A stretch of 64,000 bases of DNA from contig NZ_JAHYSG010000062.1 in assembly GCF_022095675.1 (NCBI RefSeq), positions 1 through 64,000 on the forward strand. Reading direction: 5' to 3'. The notes beneath the pieces are model-generated. The model was not told the origin of the DNA. It made no database searches and saw only the letters and a program-made list of their open reading frames with translations. Within the stretch, counting starts at the first letter, position 1. Every line of letters begins with the position of its first letter. The stretch is from Dactylosporangium sp. AC04546. Lineage in GTDB: Bacteria > Actinomycetota > Actinomycetes > Mycobacteriales > Micromonosporaceae. Made by a program: the position numbers and the translations under genes. Shown in pieces: positions 34,905 to 45,200 of this stretch.

Positions 34905-35800
34905 GACTCGAACGCCCGCTTCTGCAGCGCCCGCAGTACCGTGGCCGAGACCACCAGCGTGCCCAGCGCGAGCACGACGGAGGCCGCGGCCGCCGTGTGG
35001 ATGTCGCTGTTGACGAACGCGTCGGTGTAGACGGCCATGAGCGGCACCCACGTGGACGGGATCGCGTCGGTGAGCGGCCGCAGCGTCGCCGGCTCGCTGA
35101 ACACCTGCAGCGTCGAGATGAGCGCGAAGATTCCGGTCATCACCAGGGCCGGCGTGAGCAGTGGCAGCTTCACCCGCAGCGCGATCTGCACCTCGGTGGC
35201 GCCGTCGATGCGGGCGGCGTCGTAGAGCTCCTGCGGGATGCCCCGTAGCGCCGTGTAGAGCACGATCATGTTGAAGCCGACACCGCCCCAGATACCGATG
35301 TTCGCCACCGAGAACAGCACCGAGCCCTGGGTGAGGAAGTCGGGCGCCGGCAGGCCGACGGCCTCGGCGGCGTCCCGGATCGGGCTGACCTTCGGCAGGT
35401 ACAGGAAGCCCCACAGCAGCGAGGCGATGACGCCCGGCACCGCGTACGGCAGGAAGATGCCGATCCGGGTGGCCCGCGCGAAGCGGACCCCGGGCGTGTC
35501 GAGCAGCAGCGCGAACAGCAGCGCGAGGCCCATCATCGTGGGCACCACGATCGCGCCGTAGCCGAGCAGCCGGACGATGCCGTCCACGTAGTCGGGGTGG
35601 CTGAGCACGTCGGCGTAGTTCTCCAGGCCGACGAAGCGCTCGACGCGCAGTCCCAGGCCCCCGCCGGTGACCCGGGACGCGCGCAGGCTCAGCCACACCG
35701 TGTAGCCGATGGGGACGAGCAGGAAGAGCACGAGCAGGACGACGGCCGGGGTGAGCAGCACGTACGGGGTGGCGCCGGCGGACCGGCGGGGCCGGCGCAC
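34901..35800 (-). CDS. Carbohydrate ABC transporter permease (MalF-type)
   Basis: 299 residues from GTG 35800, which lies 2 bases after the binding-protein stop codon. Spans include TPYVLLTPAVVLLVLFLLVPIGYTVWLSL and IVVPTMMGLALLFALLLD. The EAA loop reads AARIDGATEVQIALRVKLPLLTPAL. First permease of the importer operon; overlaps the second permease by four bases (ATGA). Confidence 0.95.
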   Translation of the reverse strand: MRRPRRSAGATPYVLLTPAVVLLVLFLLVPIGYTVWLSLRASRVTGGGLGLRVERFVGLENYADVLSHPDYVDGIVRLLGYGAIVVPTMMGLALLFALLLDTPGVRFARATRIGIFLPYAVPGVIASLLWGFLYLPKVSPIRDAAEAVGLPAPDFLTQGSVLFSVANIGIWGGVGFNMIVLYTALRGIPQELYDAARIDGATEVQIALRVKLPLLTPALVMTGIFALISTLQVFSEPATLRPLTDAIPSTWVPLMAVYTDAFVNSDIHTAAAASVVLALGTLVVSATVLRALQKRAFES

Positions 35801-35802
35801 CG

Positions 35803-37113
35803 CTACGCGCCCTTGACCGTGAAGCCCTGCTTCTTCAGGTCCGCGACGGACGCGGCCTGCAGGGCGTCGGTGGCGGCGGTGAAGTCGCCCTTGTCCTGGA
35901 TCGCCTTGGCGAAGATGTCGCTGTACTGGCTGTAGGTGACGTTGACGTTCGGCGCCCAGTTGAAGCCCCGCGCCGTCTTGGCGATCGCGGCCGCGTCGGC
36001 GTAGAACGTCGGCTGGTTCGGCATCATCGCGGGCGCCTTCGACAGCGCGGGCGTCGACTGGCCCTTCGTCGAGGCCGGGTAGATGCCGCCCGCGCTCACC
36101 AGCAGCTCCACCGACTCGGGGTCGGTGTTGAGCCACTTCACGAACTTCTCGGCCTGGGCCTGCTGCTTCGACTTGGCCCAGATCGCGGTCGCCGAGCCGC
36201 CCCAGTAGCCGGTCGCCGGGGCGCCGGCGTCCCACTGCGGCATCGGGACCATCTTCCACTTGCCCTTGGTGCTGCCGGCGACGCCTTCGAGCACGCCGGC
36301 GCCCCAGATGGCGCTGGGCCAGGCGAGCAGCGTGCCGTCGCTCATGGCGGTGTTCCACTCCGGGGTGTACATCGGCTTGCCCGACAGCGTGCCGTCGTTG
36401 ACGAGCTTCCCCCAGAAGTCGGCGACCTTCTTCGTCGCCGCGTCGTTGATGGCGACGGTCCAGGTGCCGTTGTCGTTGGCCCACCAGTTGGCGCCGGCCT
36501 GCTCGGCGAGGCCGGCGAACCAGCCCGGGTCGCCGGAGGAGAACGTGGCGAGGTACCGCTTCGGGTCCTTCTGCCGGACCACCTTCGCGACCTCGGCGAA
36601 CTCGGCCCAGGTCTTCGGCACCGTCAGGCCGTACTGCGTGAAGAGGTCCTCGCGGTAGTACAGCATCATCGGCCCCACGTCCTGCGGGATGCCGTAGGTC
36701 TTGCCGCCGAACGACGTCAGGCTCCAGGTCCCGTCGGTGAACTCGGACTTGACGCTGCTCGCGACGGCCGACAGGTCCTTGGCCACGCCGTTGGTGATGA
36801 GCACCGGCAGCGCCTGGTACTCGGCCTGCATGAGGTCGGGCGCGTTGCCGGCCCGGTGCGCGGTGAGGATCTTCGTGATGAGCTCCTCGCCCTGGGCGAG
36901 GCGGTTGACGGTGACCTTCTGCGTCGGGTTCTTCTTGTTCCAGATGTCGACGACCTGTTCGATGTTCGTCGCCCAGGTCCAGAACTGCAGGTCGGCGGGG
37001 TCGTCGGGCCCGCCGCTGGTGGGGGTGTCGGTGTCGTCGTCGCCGCATGCGGCGAGTAGGGCCGCGCCGGCGGCCGCCTTCAGGAAGCCGCGCCGGGTGT
37101 GGGTGCTGGGCAT
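35803..37113 (-). CDS. Sugar-binding lipoprotein of the ABC importer
   Basis: 436 residues from ATG 37113, with GGAGGG upstream. A twin-arginine-like lipoprotein signal (HTRRGFLKAAAGAALLAACG) puts it outside the membrane, anchored at Cys23. The mature protein is an extracellular solute-binding protein family 1 type: LQFWTWATNIEQVVDIWNKKNP, ELITKILTAHRAGNAPDLMQAEY, GIPQDVGPMMLYYREDLF, YWGGSATAIWAKSKQQAQAEKFVKWL. It delivers oligosaccharides to the two permeases. An operator-like palindrome at 37151-37166 lies 37 bases upstream of its start. Confidence 0.95.
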   Translation of the reverse strand: MPSTHTRRGFLKAAAGAALLAACGDDDTDTPTSGGPDDPADLQFWTWATNIEQVVDIWNKKNPTQKVTVNRLAQGEELITKILTAHRAGNAPDLMQAEYQALPVLITNGVAKDLSAVASSVKSEFTDGTWSLTSFGGKTYGIPQDVGPMMLYYREDLFTQYGLTVPKTWAEFAEVAKVVRQKDPKRYLATFSSGDPGWFAGLAEQAGANWWANDNGTWTVAINDAATKKVADFWGKLVNDGTLSGKPMYTPEWNTAMSDGTLLAWPSAIWGAGVLEGVAGSTKGKWKMVPMPQWDAGAPATGYWGGSATAIWAKSKQQAQAEKFVKWLNTDPESVELLVSAGGIYPASTKGQSTPALSKAPAMMPNQPTFYADAAAIAKTARGFNWAPNVNVTYSQYSDIFAKAIQDKGDFTAATDALQAASVADLKKQGFTVKGA

Positions 37114-37150
37114 GGTCGCCCTCCAGATCCGCGATTCAGGGGTGTGTGGT

Positions 37151-37166
37151 CTGTGAGCGATCACAG
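37151..37166. promoter_or_regulatory. LacI-type operator, binding-protein side
   Basis: CTGTGA-GCGA-TCACAG: 6-bp inverted repeat with a 4-base centre, in front of the ABC operon and shared in form with the sites at 37240 and 42010. Confidence 0.75.
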
Positions 37167-37239
37167 AGTCGACACCTCCGACCCGTGCTGTCAACCCCTC
37201 GTGACAAGATTGTTGCTGGGAAAATCTGGTGTGGAAGAT

Positions 37240-37255
37240 CTGTGAGCGGTCACGT
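37240..37255. promoter_or_regulatory. LacI-type operator, SDR/GH53 side
   Basis: CTGTGAGCGGTCACGT: half site TGTGAGCG with a TCAC arm, ending 12 bases before the SDR start. Together with the site at 37151 it gives each divergent unit its own operator. Confidence 0.65.
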
Positions 37256-37267
37256 ACGGTGCCTCCC

Positions 37268-38002
37268 ATGAGCTCAGTCCTCGTCACCGGGTCGACCGAC
37301 GGGATCGGCGCGGAGATCGCCGCCGAGCTGGCCCGGCGCGGGCACCACGTGGTGCGCCACGGCCGTCGCCGCCCCGACCCGCGCGGCGTCGGCGACTTCG
37401 TGGTCGGCGACCTCGCCTCGCTGGCCGCCACGCGCGCCATGGCGGCAGCCCTGCCCGCCGTCGACGTGGTGATCCACAACGCCGGCTGGGCGCCACGCGG
37501 CGACGAGCGGCCGGTGACGGCCGACGGCATCGAGGAGACGTTCCAGGTCAACGTCGTCGCGCCGTACCTGCTGACCGCCCTCGCCCCGCCGTCCGCCCGG
37601 CTGGTGTTCGTGAGCTCCGATGCGATCGCCCGGGCCAAGCTCGACGTCGACGACCTCCAGCTCGCGCGGTCGTGGACGGCCGACGCCGCGTACGCCAACT
37701 CGAAGCTCGCCCTGACGGCCCTGGCGTTCGCGCTCGCCCGCCGCCGTCCCGACCTGCGCTGCAACGCGGTGCATCCGGGCTGGATCCGCACGAAGATGAG
37801 CGACTACTCGGCCCCGTTCGGCGTCGCACGGGGTGCCGAGACCCCGGTCTGGCTGGCCACGTCGTTCCAACCGGCGGCCGTCGCGACCGGCACGTTCTTC
37901 CACGACCGCCGCGAGGTGCGGCTCAACGAGCAGGCCTACGACCCGGCTGTGCAGGAGGCGGTCGTCCGGCACTGCGCCGTGCTCACCGGCATCGACGTTT
38001 GA
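37268..38002 (+). CDS. Short-chain dehydrogenase/reductase
   Basis: 244 residues from ATG 37268. The Rossmann motif is TGSTDGIG, followed by HNAG (VVIHNAGWAP), the active-site Ser in VFVSSDAI and YxxxK as YANSK. Substrate unknown. It is the first gene of a unit with the secreted galactanase (11-base gap) and carries its own operator, so it is probably induced by the same sugar. A role in oxidising or reducing a galactan-derived sugar is an inference. Confidence 0.93.
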   Translation: MSSVLVTGSTDGIGAEIAAELARRGHHVVRHGRRRPDPRGVGDFVVGDLASLAATRAMAAALPAVDVVIHNAGWAPRGDERPVTADGIEETFQVNVVAPYLLTALAPPSARLVFVSSDAIARAKLDVDDLQLARSWTADAAYANSKLALTALAFALARRRPDLRCNAVHPGWIRTKMSDYSAPFGVARGAETPVWLATSFQPAAVATGTFFHDRREVRLNEQAYDPAVQEAVVRHCAVLTGIDV

Positions 38003-38013
38003 AGGGAATCGCC

Positions 38014-39120
38014 ATGTCCCTGACCCGACGCACGCTGCTGGCCGGTGTCGGCCTCGCGGCGTTGCCGCTGCCGGTCCCGGCCTTCGCTCCCCGTGGCATC
38101 CGGGGCGCCGACATCTCGTTCACGCTCCAGGAGGAGGCGGCCGGCGCGCGGTACCGCTTCCGCGGCCGCACCGACCGCATCGAGCACATCCTGCGCGCGG
38201 CCGGCGCCACCTGGGTCCGCCTGCGCGTGTGGACCGCGCCGCCGCCCGGCTACAGCGACCTCGGCCAGGCGCTGCGCCTCGCCGCCCGGGCCAGGCGGGC
38301 GGGCCTCAAGGTGCTGCTCGACCTGCACTACTCCGACTTCTGGGCCGACCCCGGCCACCAGGACACCCCGGCCGCCTGGGCCGGTCAGGACCTGCCGGCC
38401 CTCGCGGCGACCGTGCGCGCCTACACCGCCGACGTCGTGTCGGCCTTCGCCCGCCAGGGCACGCCGGTCGACATGATCCAGACCGGCAACGAGGTCACCG
38501 CCGGGATGCTGTGGCCGGTGGGCCAGATCTACCGCCCGTCGGGCGCCGACTGGGCGGGCTTCACGACCCTGCTCGACGCGGCCCTGTCCGGCGCCCGCGC
38601 CGCCAGCCCGCGCGGCCACCGGATGCTGACGATGGTGCACATCGACCGCGGCGGCGACAACGGCGGGGCGCGGTGGTTCTACGACCGGGTGGGCGTGGCG
38701 TTCGACGTGATCGGCCTGTCGTACTACCCGTTCTGGCACGGCGCGCTGTCGGCGCTGTCGGACAACCTGACCGACCTGGCGACCCGCTACGGCAAGCCGA
38801 TCGTGGTGACCGAGACGTCGTACCCGTGGACGATGGGCGACGGCGACACGTTGACCAACCTGCTCACCGACCCGGCGGCCCTCCCGGAGGGCGCGGCGTA
38901 CCCGCCGACCCCGGCCGGCCAGGCGGCATACTTCCGCGAGCTGCGCCGGATCCTGTCGACGGTGCCGTCGGGCCTGGGTGCGGGCTTCTTCGCCTGGGAG
39001 CCCGGCTGGCTCCCCGGCGTCGGCTGGACTCCCGGCGAGGGCAACCCGAACGACAACCTGACCCTGTTCGACTGGTCCGGCCATGCGTTGCCCGCGTTGA
39101 CGGCGGCATACGCCCCGTGA
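38014..39120 (+). CDS. Secreted GH53 endo-beta-1,4-galactanase
   Basis: 368 residues from ATG 38014 (GAAGGGAA upstream). A twin-arginine-like signal (LTRRTLLAGVGLAALPLPVPAFA) directs export. The mature TIM barrel matches GH53: RGADISFTLQEE near the start, LLDLHYSDFWADPGHQDTPAAW, acid/base Glu160 in IQTGNEV, YYPFWHG, and nucleophile Glu267 in VVTETSYPW. It cleaves internal bonds of pectic type-I galactan to galacto-oligosaccharides, which the adjacent importer would take up. A single catalytic domain, no carbohydrate-binding module. Confidence 0.95.
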   Translation: MSLTRRTLLAGVGLAALPLPVPAFAPRGIRGADISFTLQEEAAGARYRFRGRTDRIEHILRAAGATWVRLRVWTAPPPGYSDLGQALRLAARARRAGLKVLLDLHYSDFWADPGHQDTPAAWAGQDLPALAATVRAYTADVVSAFARQGTPVDMIQTGNEVTAGMLWPVGQIYRPSGADWAGFTTLLDAALSGARAASPRGHRMLTMVHIDRGGDNGGARWFYDRVGVAFDVIGLSYYPFWHGALSALSDNLTDLATRYGKPIVVTETSYPWTMGDGDTLTNLLTDPAALPEGAAYPPTPAGQAAYFRELRRILSTVPSGLGAGFFAWEPGWLPGVGWTPGEGNPNDNLTLFDWSGHALPALTAAYAP

Positions 39121-39128
39121 GCTGATCG

Positions 39129-42008
39129 TCAGAGCACCGTCAGGGTCACCTCCAGGCGGGCCGGGGCGGCCGGCAGGAGGTATGTGGGGAGCGGGCCCGG
39201 GCCGCACGACGCCGAGCCGATGCCGTTGTGGCCCGCGTCCAGCGTCAGCCAGGTGCGGCCGTCCGGGGTCAGCTCCGTCGGGTGGGTAGCCGCGTCCAGC
39301 GCCGCCGCCGGCCACGGGCGGGCCGCCAGGCCGAACGGGGTCGAGCCCGCCACCCGCAGCCCCGAGCCCGACGCGGAGGTCAGCGTCGCCCACCTGACCT
39401 CCGCGCGGCGGCCGTTCTCCTGCGGGTACACGTACGGCGTCTGCAGCGCCGACACCGACGAGGCGAAGCGGCCGACGCGCGTGGCCAGGCCGGTGTCCGG
39501 GTACGCCTCGCCGGGCCCGCGCCCGAACCACGCCACCTCGGTCAGCGAGCCCGGCAGCGCGAGCACCAGCCCGAGCATCGGCAGCGGCACGTCCCAGGGC
39601 CCGTCCGGCGCCACGTCCACGACCAGGCGCACCTCGTTCTCGCCGATGCCGCTCCAGGTGTACCGCACGTGCAGCCCCGCGACGGACGCGGCGGCCGCCA
39701 CCCGGGTCCGCACGACGAGCCCGGCCGGGCCGGCGCAGACCTCGTCCACGCGGCTGGTCAGCCGGTGCAGGCCGGCCGCCCGCCACCGGGGTTCGAGGGC
39801 CTCGCCGTGGGCGCCCCGGTCGTTGTCGGTCAGCGGGCGCCACACCTGCAGCTGCGGGCCGTCGACGGCGAGCGCGCCGAGCCGGACCAGCCGGCCGTCG
39901 CCGGCGTCGAACGTGGCCGGCCCGACCCGGATCGACCCGCCCTCGACGACGGGCGCGGCAGTGGGGGAGGGCCGCAGGGAGACCAGGGGCGCGCCGACCG
40001 GGAACTGTGCCCAGGCGACCTCGTGCCCGGCCGGCGCCCAGGGCGCGTCCTCGGCCAGGACGGCCCGGACGGTCAGGAACGCCTCCCCGGCGGTCTCCGG
40101 CAGGTCGGGCAGGCGCACGCCGGCGGTCGCGCCCGGTGCGGCCACCACGGCGGCGAGGGTCCCGCGGGCGACCTCGGCGCCGTCGTCCTCCAGCGTCCAC
40201 AGGAACCGCAGGTGCTCCAGGCCGCGGTGGGCGTACCGGTTGGTGACGGTCAGGCCGTCCGCCAGGGCGATGCGGACCGGCTCGACGGCCTTCTTCAGGT
40301 CGAGCAGGCCCGGCGACGGCGTGCGGTCCGGGAACAGCAGGCCGTCGGCGACGAAGTTCCCGTCGTGCAGCTCCTCGCCGAAGTCGCCGCCGTAGGCGTA
40401 GAACGGGCGGCCGTCGGCCGTGCTGGCCCGCAGCCCGTGGTCGATCCACTCCCAGACGAAGCCGCCCTGGCAGCGCGGGTACCGCTCGTAGAGCTCCTGG
40501 TACTCGGCCAGGCCGCCGGGGCCGTTGCCCATCGCGTGGGCGTACTCGACGTGGATGAACGGCATCGCGCGCCGGCGGGCGTCGAGGACCGGGTCGGGCA
40601 GCGGCTCCTCGGCGTGCCGGCCGATCGCGTCGACCTCGGCGTGGGTGAGGTACATCCGGCTGTACACATCGACGTCGCGGCACGTCCAGTCGCGCTCGTA
40701 CAGCAGCGGCCGCCCGGTGTCGCGGGCCCTGGTCCAGGCGGCCATCGCGGCCAGATTGCACCCGGCGCCGCTCTCGTTGCCCAGCGACCACAGCACGACG
40801 CTCGGGTGGTTCTTGTCCCGCTCGACCATCCGCCGCATCCGGTCGACGCACAGCGCCTCGAACCGCGGGTCGTCGGCCGGGTTGCCGCGCCAGTCGTGGT
40901 GCCAGAAGCCGTGCGTCTCCAGGTCGCACTCGTCGACGACCCACAGCCCGTACTCGTCGCACAGCTCCAGGAACCGCGGGTGCGGCGGATAGTGGCTGGT
41001 GCGCACGGCGTTGACGTTGTGCCGCTTCATGAGCAGCACGTCGGCGAGCATGTCGTCCTCGGTCACGGCCCGGCCGCGGTCGGGGTGGAACTCGTGGCGG
41101 TTCACGCCGCGGAACAGCACCCGGCGGCCGTTGACGGTGAGCACCCCGTCCTCGACCGCGACCGTCCGGAACCCGGTCCGCACGGTGACCGTCTCGGCGC
41201 CGGTGCTGACGACGACGTCATAGCGCCGCGGCGACTCGTCCGACCAGGGCTCGATATTGGGGATATTCACGACTTGTCCGGAACGCAGGACGAGGCCGAG
41301 CTCGGGCACCCGCACCTCCGCGTCGGGTGCCGACACGAGCAGGGTGCCGGTTGCCGTGCGGTGGTCGTACTCCGCCCGCACCCACACGTCGTCCAGGGCA
41401 CCCGACGACGGCCGCGACACCAGCGACACGCCGCGGAAGAGGCCGGACAGCCACCACATGTCCTGGTCCTCGAGGTACGAGCCCGAGCTCCACTGCACGA
41501 CCCGGACCGCGAGCACGTTCTCGCCGGCCACCAGCAGGCCGGTGACGTCGAACTCGGTCGGCAGCCGGCTGCCGGTCGTCGTGCCGACCTCGGCCCCGTT
41601 GAGCCACACCCGCGCCGCCGAGTCCGCGCCGTCGAACCGCAGCCAGGTCCGCCCGCCGGGCCAGTCCGCCGGCACGGCGAAGGAGCGGCGGTAGTCGCCG
41701 GTAGGGTTCGCGGTCGGCACCCGCGGCGGGTCGAGCGGGAACGGGTAGTCGACGTTGGTGTACGCGGGCGCCCCGTAGCCGGCCAGCTGCCAGTGGGCCG
41801 GCACGGCGAGCGTGTCCCAGGCCGAGTCGTCGAAGGCCGGCGACGCGAAGTCCTCGGGCCCGTCGGCCCGGTCGGCGAACCGGAACCGCCAGTCGCCGTC
41901 GAGCGGCAGCTGCGGCGCGGAGCTCGCGAGCCGGGCGCGGGCGGGCAGGGCCGCCGGCGACGGCGTGAGGGACTCGAACCAGGCACGCGGGATCATGCCG
42001 TGCACCAT
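39129..42008 (-). CDS. GH2 beta-galactosidase (LacZ-like)
   Basis: 959 residues from ATG 42008; a start 24 bases further upstream would run through the operator at 42010-42025. Five-domain LacZ architecture: jelly-roll (about 35-200), immunoglobulin-like, TIM barrel with acid/base Glu412 (WSLGNESG) and nucleophile Glu488 (FIHVEYAHAMGN), a second immunoglobulin-like domain and a C-terminal beta-sandwich (about 680-959). No signal peptide, so it hydrolyses imported galactosides. No ribosome site precedes the ATG, which directly follows the operator; the transcript may be leaderless. It is convergent with GH53, with an 8-base gap. Confidence 0.95.
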   Translation of the reverse strand: MVHGMIPRAWFESLTPSPAALPARARLASSAPQLPLDGDWRFRFADRADGPEDFASPAFDDSAWDTLAVPAHWQLAGYGAPAYTNVDYPFPLDPPRVPTANPTGDYRRSFAVPADWPGGRTWLRFDGADSAARVWLNGAEVGTTTGSRLPTEFDVTGLLVAGENVLAVRVVQWSSGSYLEDQDMWWLSGLFRGVSLVSRPSSGALDDVWVRAEYDHRTATGTLLVSAPDAEVRVPELGLVLRSGQVVNIPNIEPWSDESPRRYDVVVSTGAETVTVRTGFRTVAVEDGVLTVNGRRVLFRGVNRHEFHPDRGRAVTEDDMLADVLLMKRHNVNAVRTSHYPPHPRFLELCDEYGLWVVDECDLETHGFWHHDWRGNPADDPRFEALCVDRMRRMVERDKNHPSVVLWSLGNESGAGCNLAAMAAWTRARDTGRPLLYERDWTCRDVDVYSRMYLTHAEVDAIGRHAEEPLPDPVLDARRRAMPFIHVEYAHAMGNGPGGLAEYQELYERYPRCQGGFVWEWIDHGLRASTADGRPFYAYGGDFGEELHDGNFVADGLLFPDRTPSPGLLDLKKAVEPVRIALADGLTVTNRYAHRGLEHLRFLWTLEDDGAEVARGTLAAVVAAPGATAGVRLPDLPETAGEAFLTVRAVLAEDAPWAPAGHEVAWAQFPVGAPLVSLRPSPTAAPVVEGGSIRVGPATFDAGDGRLVRLGALAVDGPQLQVWRPLTDNDRGAHGEALEPRWRAAGLHRLTSRVDEVCAGPAGLVVRTRVAAAASVAGLHVRYTWSGIGENEVRLVVDVAPDGPWDVPLPMLGLVLALPGSLTEVAWFGRGPGEAYPDTGLATRVGRFASSVSALQTPYVYPQENGRRAEVRWATLTSASGSGLRVAGSTPFGLAARPWPAAALDAATHPTELTPDGRTWLTLDAGHNGIGSASCGPGPLPTYLLPAAPARLEVTLTVL

Positions 42009-42009
42009 A

Positions 42010-42025
42010 CTGTGAGCGCTCACAG
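42010..42025. promoter_or_regulatory. Perfect LacI-type operator at the GH2 start
   Basis: CTGTGAGCGCTCACAG, a perfect 16-base palindrome one base upstream of the GH2 start codon. Best copy of the motif in the locus. The remaining 272 bases up to the divergent synthetase gene show no other clear site. Confidence 0.85.
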
Positions 42026-42297
42026 ATGCCAATCCTCCCGAACGCCGATGTGACGCACCACCGATCCAACCTCACGAAGGCCCGCGCCGGGGCGCGGATC
42101 GCCCGGAACCCGCGGCGGGTGATCGCCGGGTGGTCTCTTGGTGAGAATCCCCTGCACACGCATGATCACGGCGCGTCATCGACCAGTCTGGGTCCGTGCC
42201 GCCCGCTGGCGGCATCAATCCGTTGTCTCGCCGCGCCCGTTCGTCCGTCCGTCCGGGTGCGGCCGCTTCGCCACGCCCCAGAAACGGAGCCGAATTT

Positions 42298-45200
42298 GTG
42301 AGCCAGACCCGCGCTCCCGAACTCATACCGGAGGCCGCCGGACCACACGGCGCCAGACGACTGCACCACGTCTTCGAGGCGTCGTGTGACCGCACTCCCG
42401 ACGCGATCGCGCTGGAGTGCGGCGATGCCCGCCTGACCTACCGCGAGCTCGACGAGCGGGCCAACCGCGTCGCGCACCACCTGCGCGGCCTGGGGATCGC
42501 GGCCGGCGACCGGGTCGCGATCCTGCTGCGCCGCTCGGTCGAGACGTACGTCGCGCTGCTGGCCGCCGGCAAGGCCGGGGCCGCCTTCGTGCCGATCGAC
42601 CCCGAGTCGCCGGCCGACCGGGTGGCCTACATCGCCGAGGACGCCGCGATCGCCGCGGTGCTCACCGAGCCGGCCCTCGCCGACCGCGCCGCCGGACTGT
42701 CGGTGGTCGACGTGCGGACCGCGAGCGGGCCGACCCATCGGCCCGAGCCCGACGGCGCCGACGACCCGGCCGCCTACGTCATCTACACGTCCGGGTCCAG
42801 CGGCCGCCCCAAGGGCGTCGAGGTCGGGCAGTCGAGCATCTGCAACTTCCTCGACGTGGTCCCCGGCGTCTACGACGTGCGCCCCGGCGACCGCGTCTAC
42901 CAGGGCATGACGATCGCCTTCGACTTCTCCATCGAGGAGATCTGGCCGACGTGGTCGGTCGGCGCGACACTGGTGGCCGGGCCCAACGACTCCGGCCGGT
43001 TCGGCGCCGAGCTCGGCGACTTCCTCGAAGAGGCCGAGATCACGGTGCTGTACTGCGTGCCGACGCTGCTGGCCACGATTCCCCGCGACCTGCCCCGCAT
43101 CCGCAACCTGCTCGTGGGTGGCGAGGCCTGCCCGGGCCAGCTCGTCGAGCGCTGGAGCCGGCCGGGGCGGCGCATCCTCAACACCTACGGACCGACCGAG
43201 GCCACCGTCACCGCCACCTGGGGCGAGCTGCGGCCCGGCAAGATCGTGACGATCGGCCGGCCGCTCCCGACGTACAGCGTCGTCATCCTCGACGAACAGC
43301 GCCGCCTGGTCCCGGACGGGGAGGTCGGGGAGATCTGCATCGGCGGGCCCGGCGTCGCGCGCGGCTACGTCGGCCGCCCCGAGCTGACCGCCGACCGCTT
43401 CGTCGAGCACGCCCTCGCCCCGCCCGGCGGCCGGCTGTACCGCACCGGCGACCTCGGCCGCCTCACCGACGACGGCGAGATCGAGTACCTCGGCCGCGCC
43501 GACGCCGAGGTGAAGATCCGCGGCCACCGGGTCGACCTCGGCGAGATCGAGAGCGTGCTGCTCGCGAACGACGGCGTGACCGAGGCGGTCGTGGCCCTGT
43601 CCGAGGCGAAGGACCTCGCGGCGTACGTCGTCGCGCCCGCCGTCGACCCGGACCTGGTGCACCGCCTGTTCGACCAGCTCCAGGACAAGCTGCCGGCCTA
43701 CATGGTCCCGGCGTACCTCGACATCGTCACCGAGCTGCCCGCCATGCCCAGCGGCAAGGTCGACCGCAAGCGGCTGCCCGCCCCGGTCAACCGGCGCCCG
43801 GTGCGCACCGCCGGCGAGTTCGTCGCCGCCGAGGGCGAGCTCGAGGAACAGGTCCGCACCGCCTGGGCCGAGGCGTTCGGCATCCCGCCGGGCAAGCTGT
43901 CGGTCGAGTCCGACTTCTTCACCGACCTCGGCGGCCACTCGCTGCTCGCCGCCAAGGTCGTCTCCACGCTGCGGGAGCGAAAGGTCGGCGTCAGCCCGGC
44001 CGTCCGCGACCTCTACGACCACCCGACCGTGCGGGGCATGGCCAAGCGGCTCGCCGCGGCCGGCCGCTCTGCCGGGCCCGCCGCCCCGCCCCGGCCGGCC
44101 CCGCTGCGCCATCGCAGCCGGCGCATCGCCGCCGCCGGCGCCGGCCAGGCCGCCGTCATCTACCTGCTGCTGCTGCTCGTCACGCTGCCGGTCTCGTACG
44201 TCTACACCCGCAACGACGGTCATGTCTCCGTCGCGGTGCTGGCCCAGCTCATGCTCGCCATCCTGGTCAGCTACCTCGGCGTGCGCTGGATCGTGCCGGT
44301 CGTCGTCGCCCGGCCGCTCGCCGCCGGGATCAAGCCCGGGCGGTACCGACTCTGGGGTCCGACCTACATCCGGCTGTGGGCGCTGAACCTGTTCCTCGCG
44401 ATCGGCCCGATGGCCGTGCTCAGCGGCTCCCCGCTCATGGCGGGCTACCTGCGGCTGCTCGGCGCCCGGCTGGGCCGGCGGACCACGGTCGCCACCAGTT
44501 CGGTCGGCCTGCCCACGCTGCTCGACATCGGCGAGGACGCCTCGGTCGGCTACGGCGCGTCGATGCGCCCCTGGCGGGTCGAGGACGGCTGGGTCGTCGT
44601 CGCGCCGATCACGCTCGGCCGGGGCGCGTTCGTCGGCGCCAACGCGGTGCTGGAGCCGGGCGCGTCGGTCGGCGACCACGCGGCCCTCGGCGAGCAGTCG
44701 GTCCTCGAGGCCGGCGAGCGCGTGCCGCCCGGCGAGCGCTGGTCCGGCTCGCCGCCCGGCCCGGTCGACGCGCTGTCGCCGACCGTCGAGCTGCTGCTGC
44801 GCGCGCCGAGCCGGCCGCGCGGCTGGAAGATCCGCCACCTCGCCGGCGCCACCGCCGGGCTGGTCGGGCTGGAGCTCGGGGCGATCGCCATGGTCGTGCC
44901 CAGCGTGCTGCTGGTGTGGTGGGCGCTGCTGAAGTTCGGCCTGCTCGCCGGCCTGCTGGCGACCGTGCCGGCCGGGCCGCTGTACGTCATCACCACCTGT
45001 CTCGTCGTGGCGCTCGGCAAGCGCCTCGTGCTGCCCCACGTCCCGCCGGGCGTGCACCCGGCGCGGTCGGGGCTCGGCGTGCGCAAGTGGGTGACCGACA
45101 AGCTGCTGGAGTTCAGCCTGCTGTTCACCAACTCGCTGTACTCGACCCTCTACACCGTCCCCTGGCTGCGCCTGCTCGGCGCGCGGGTGGGCCGCGGGGC

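Noticed and set aside
42026..42297. Searched for a riboswitch or promoter between GH2 and the synthetase gene
   Set aside because: Only short GC-rich repeats such as GGTGATCGCCGGGTGGT were seen; nothing matched a known riboswitch core or a clear -35/-10 pair.
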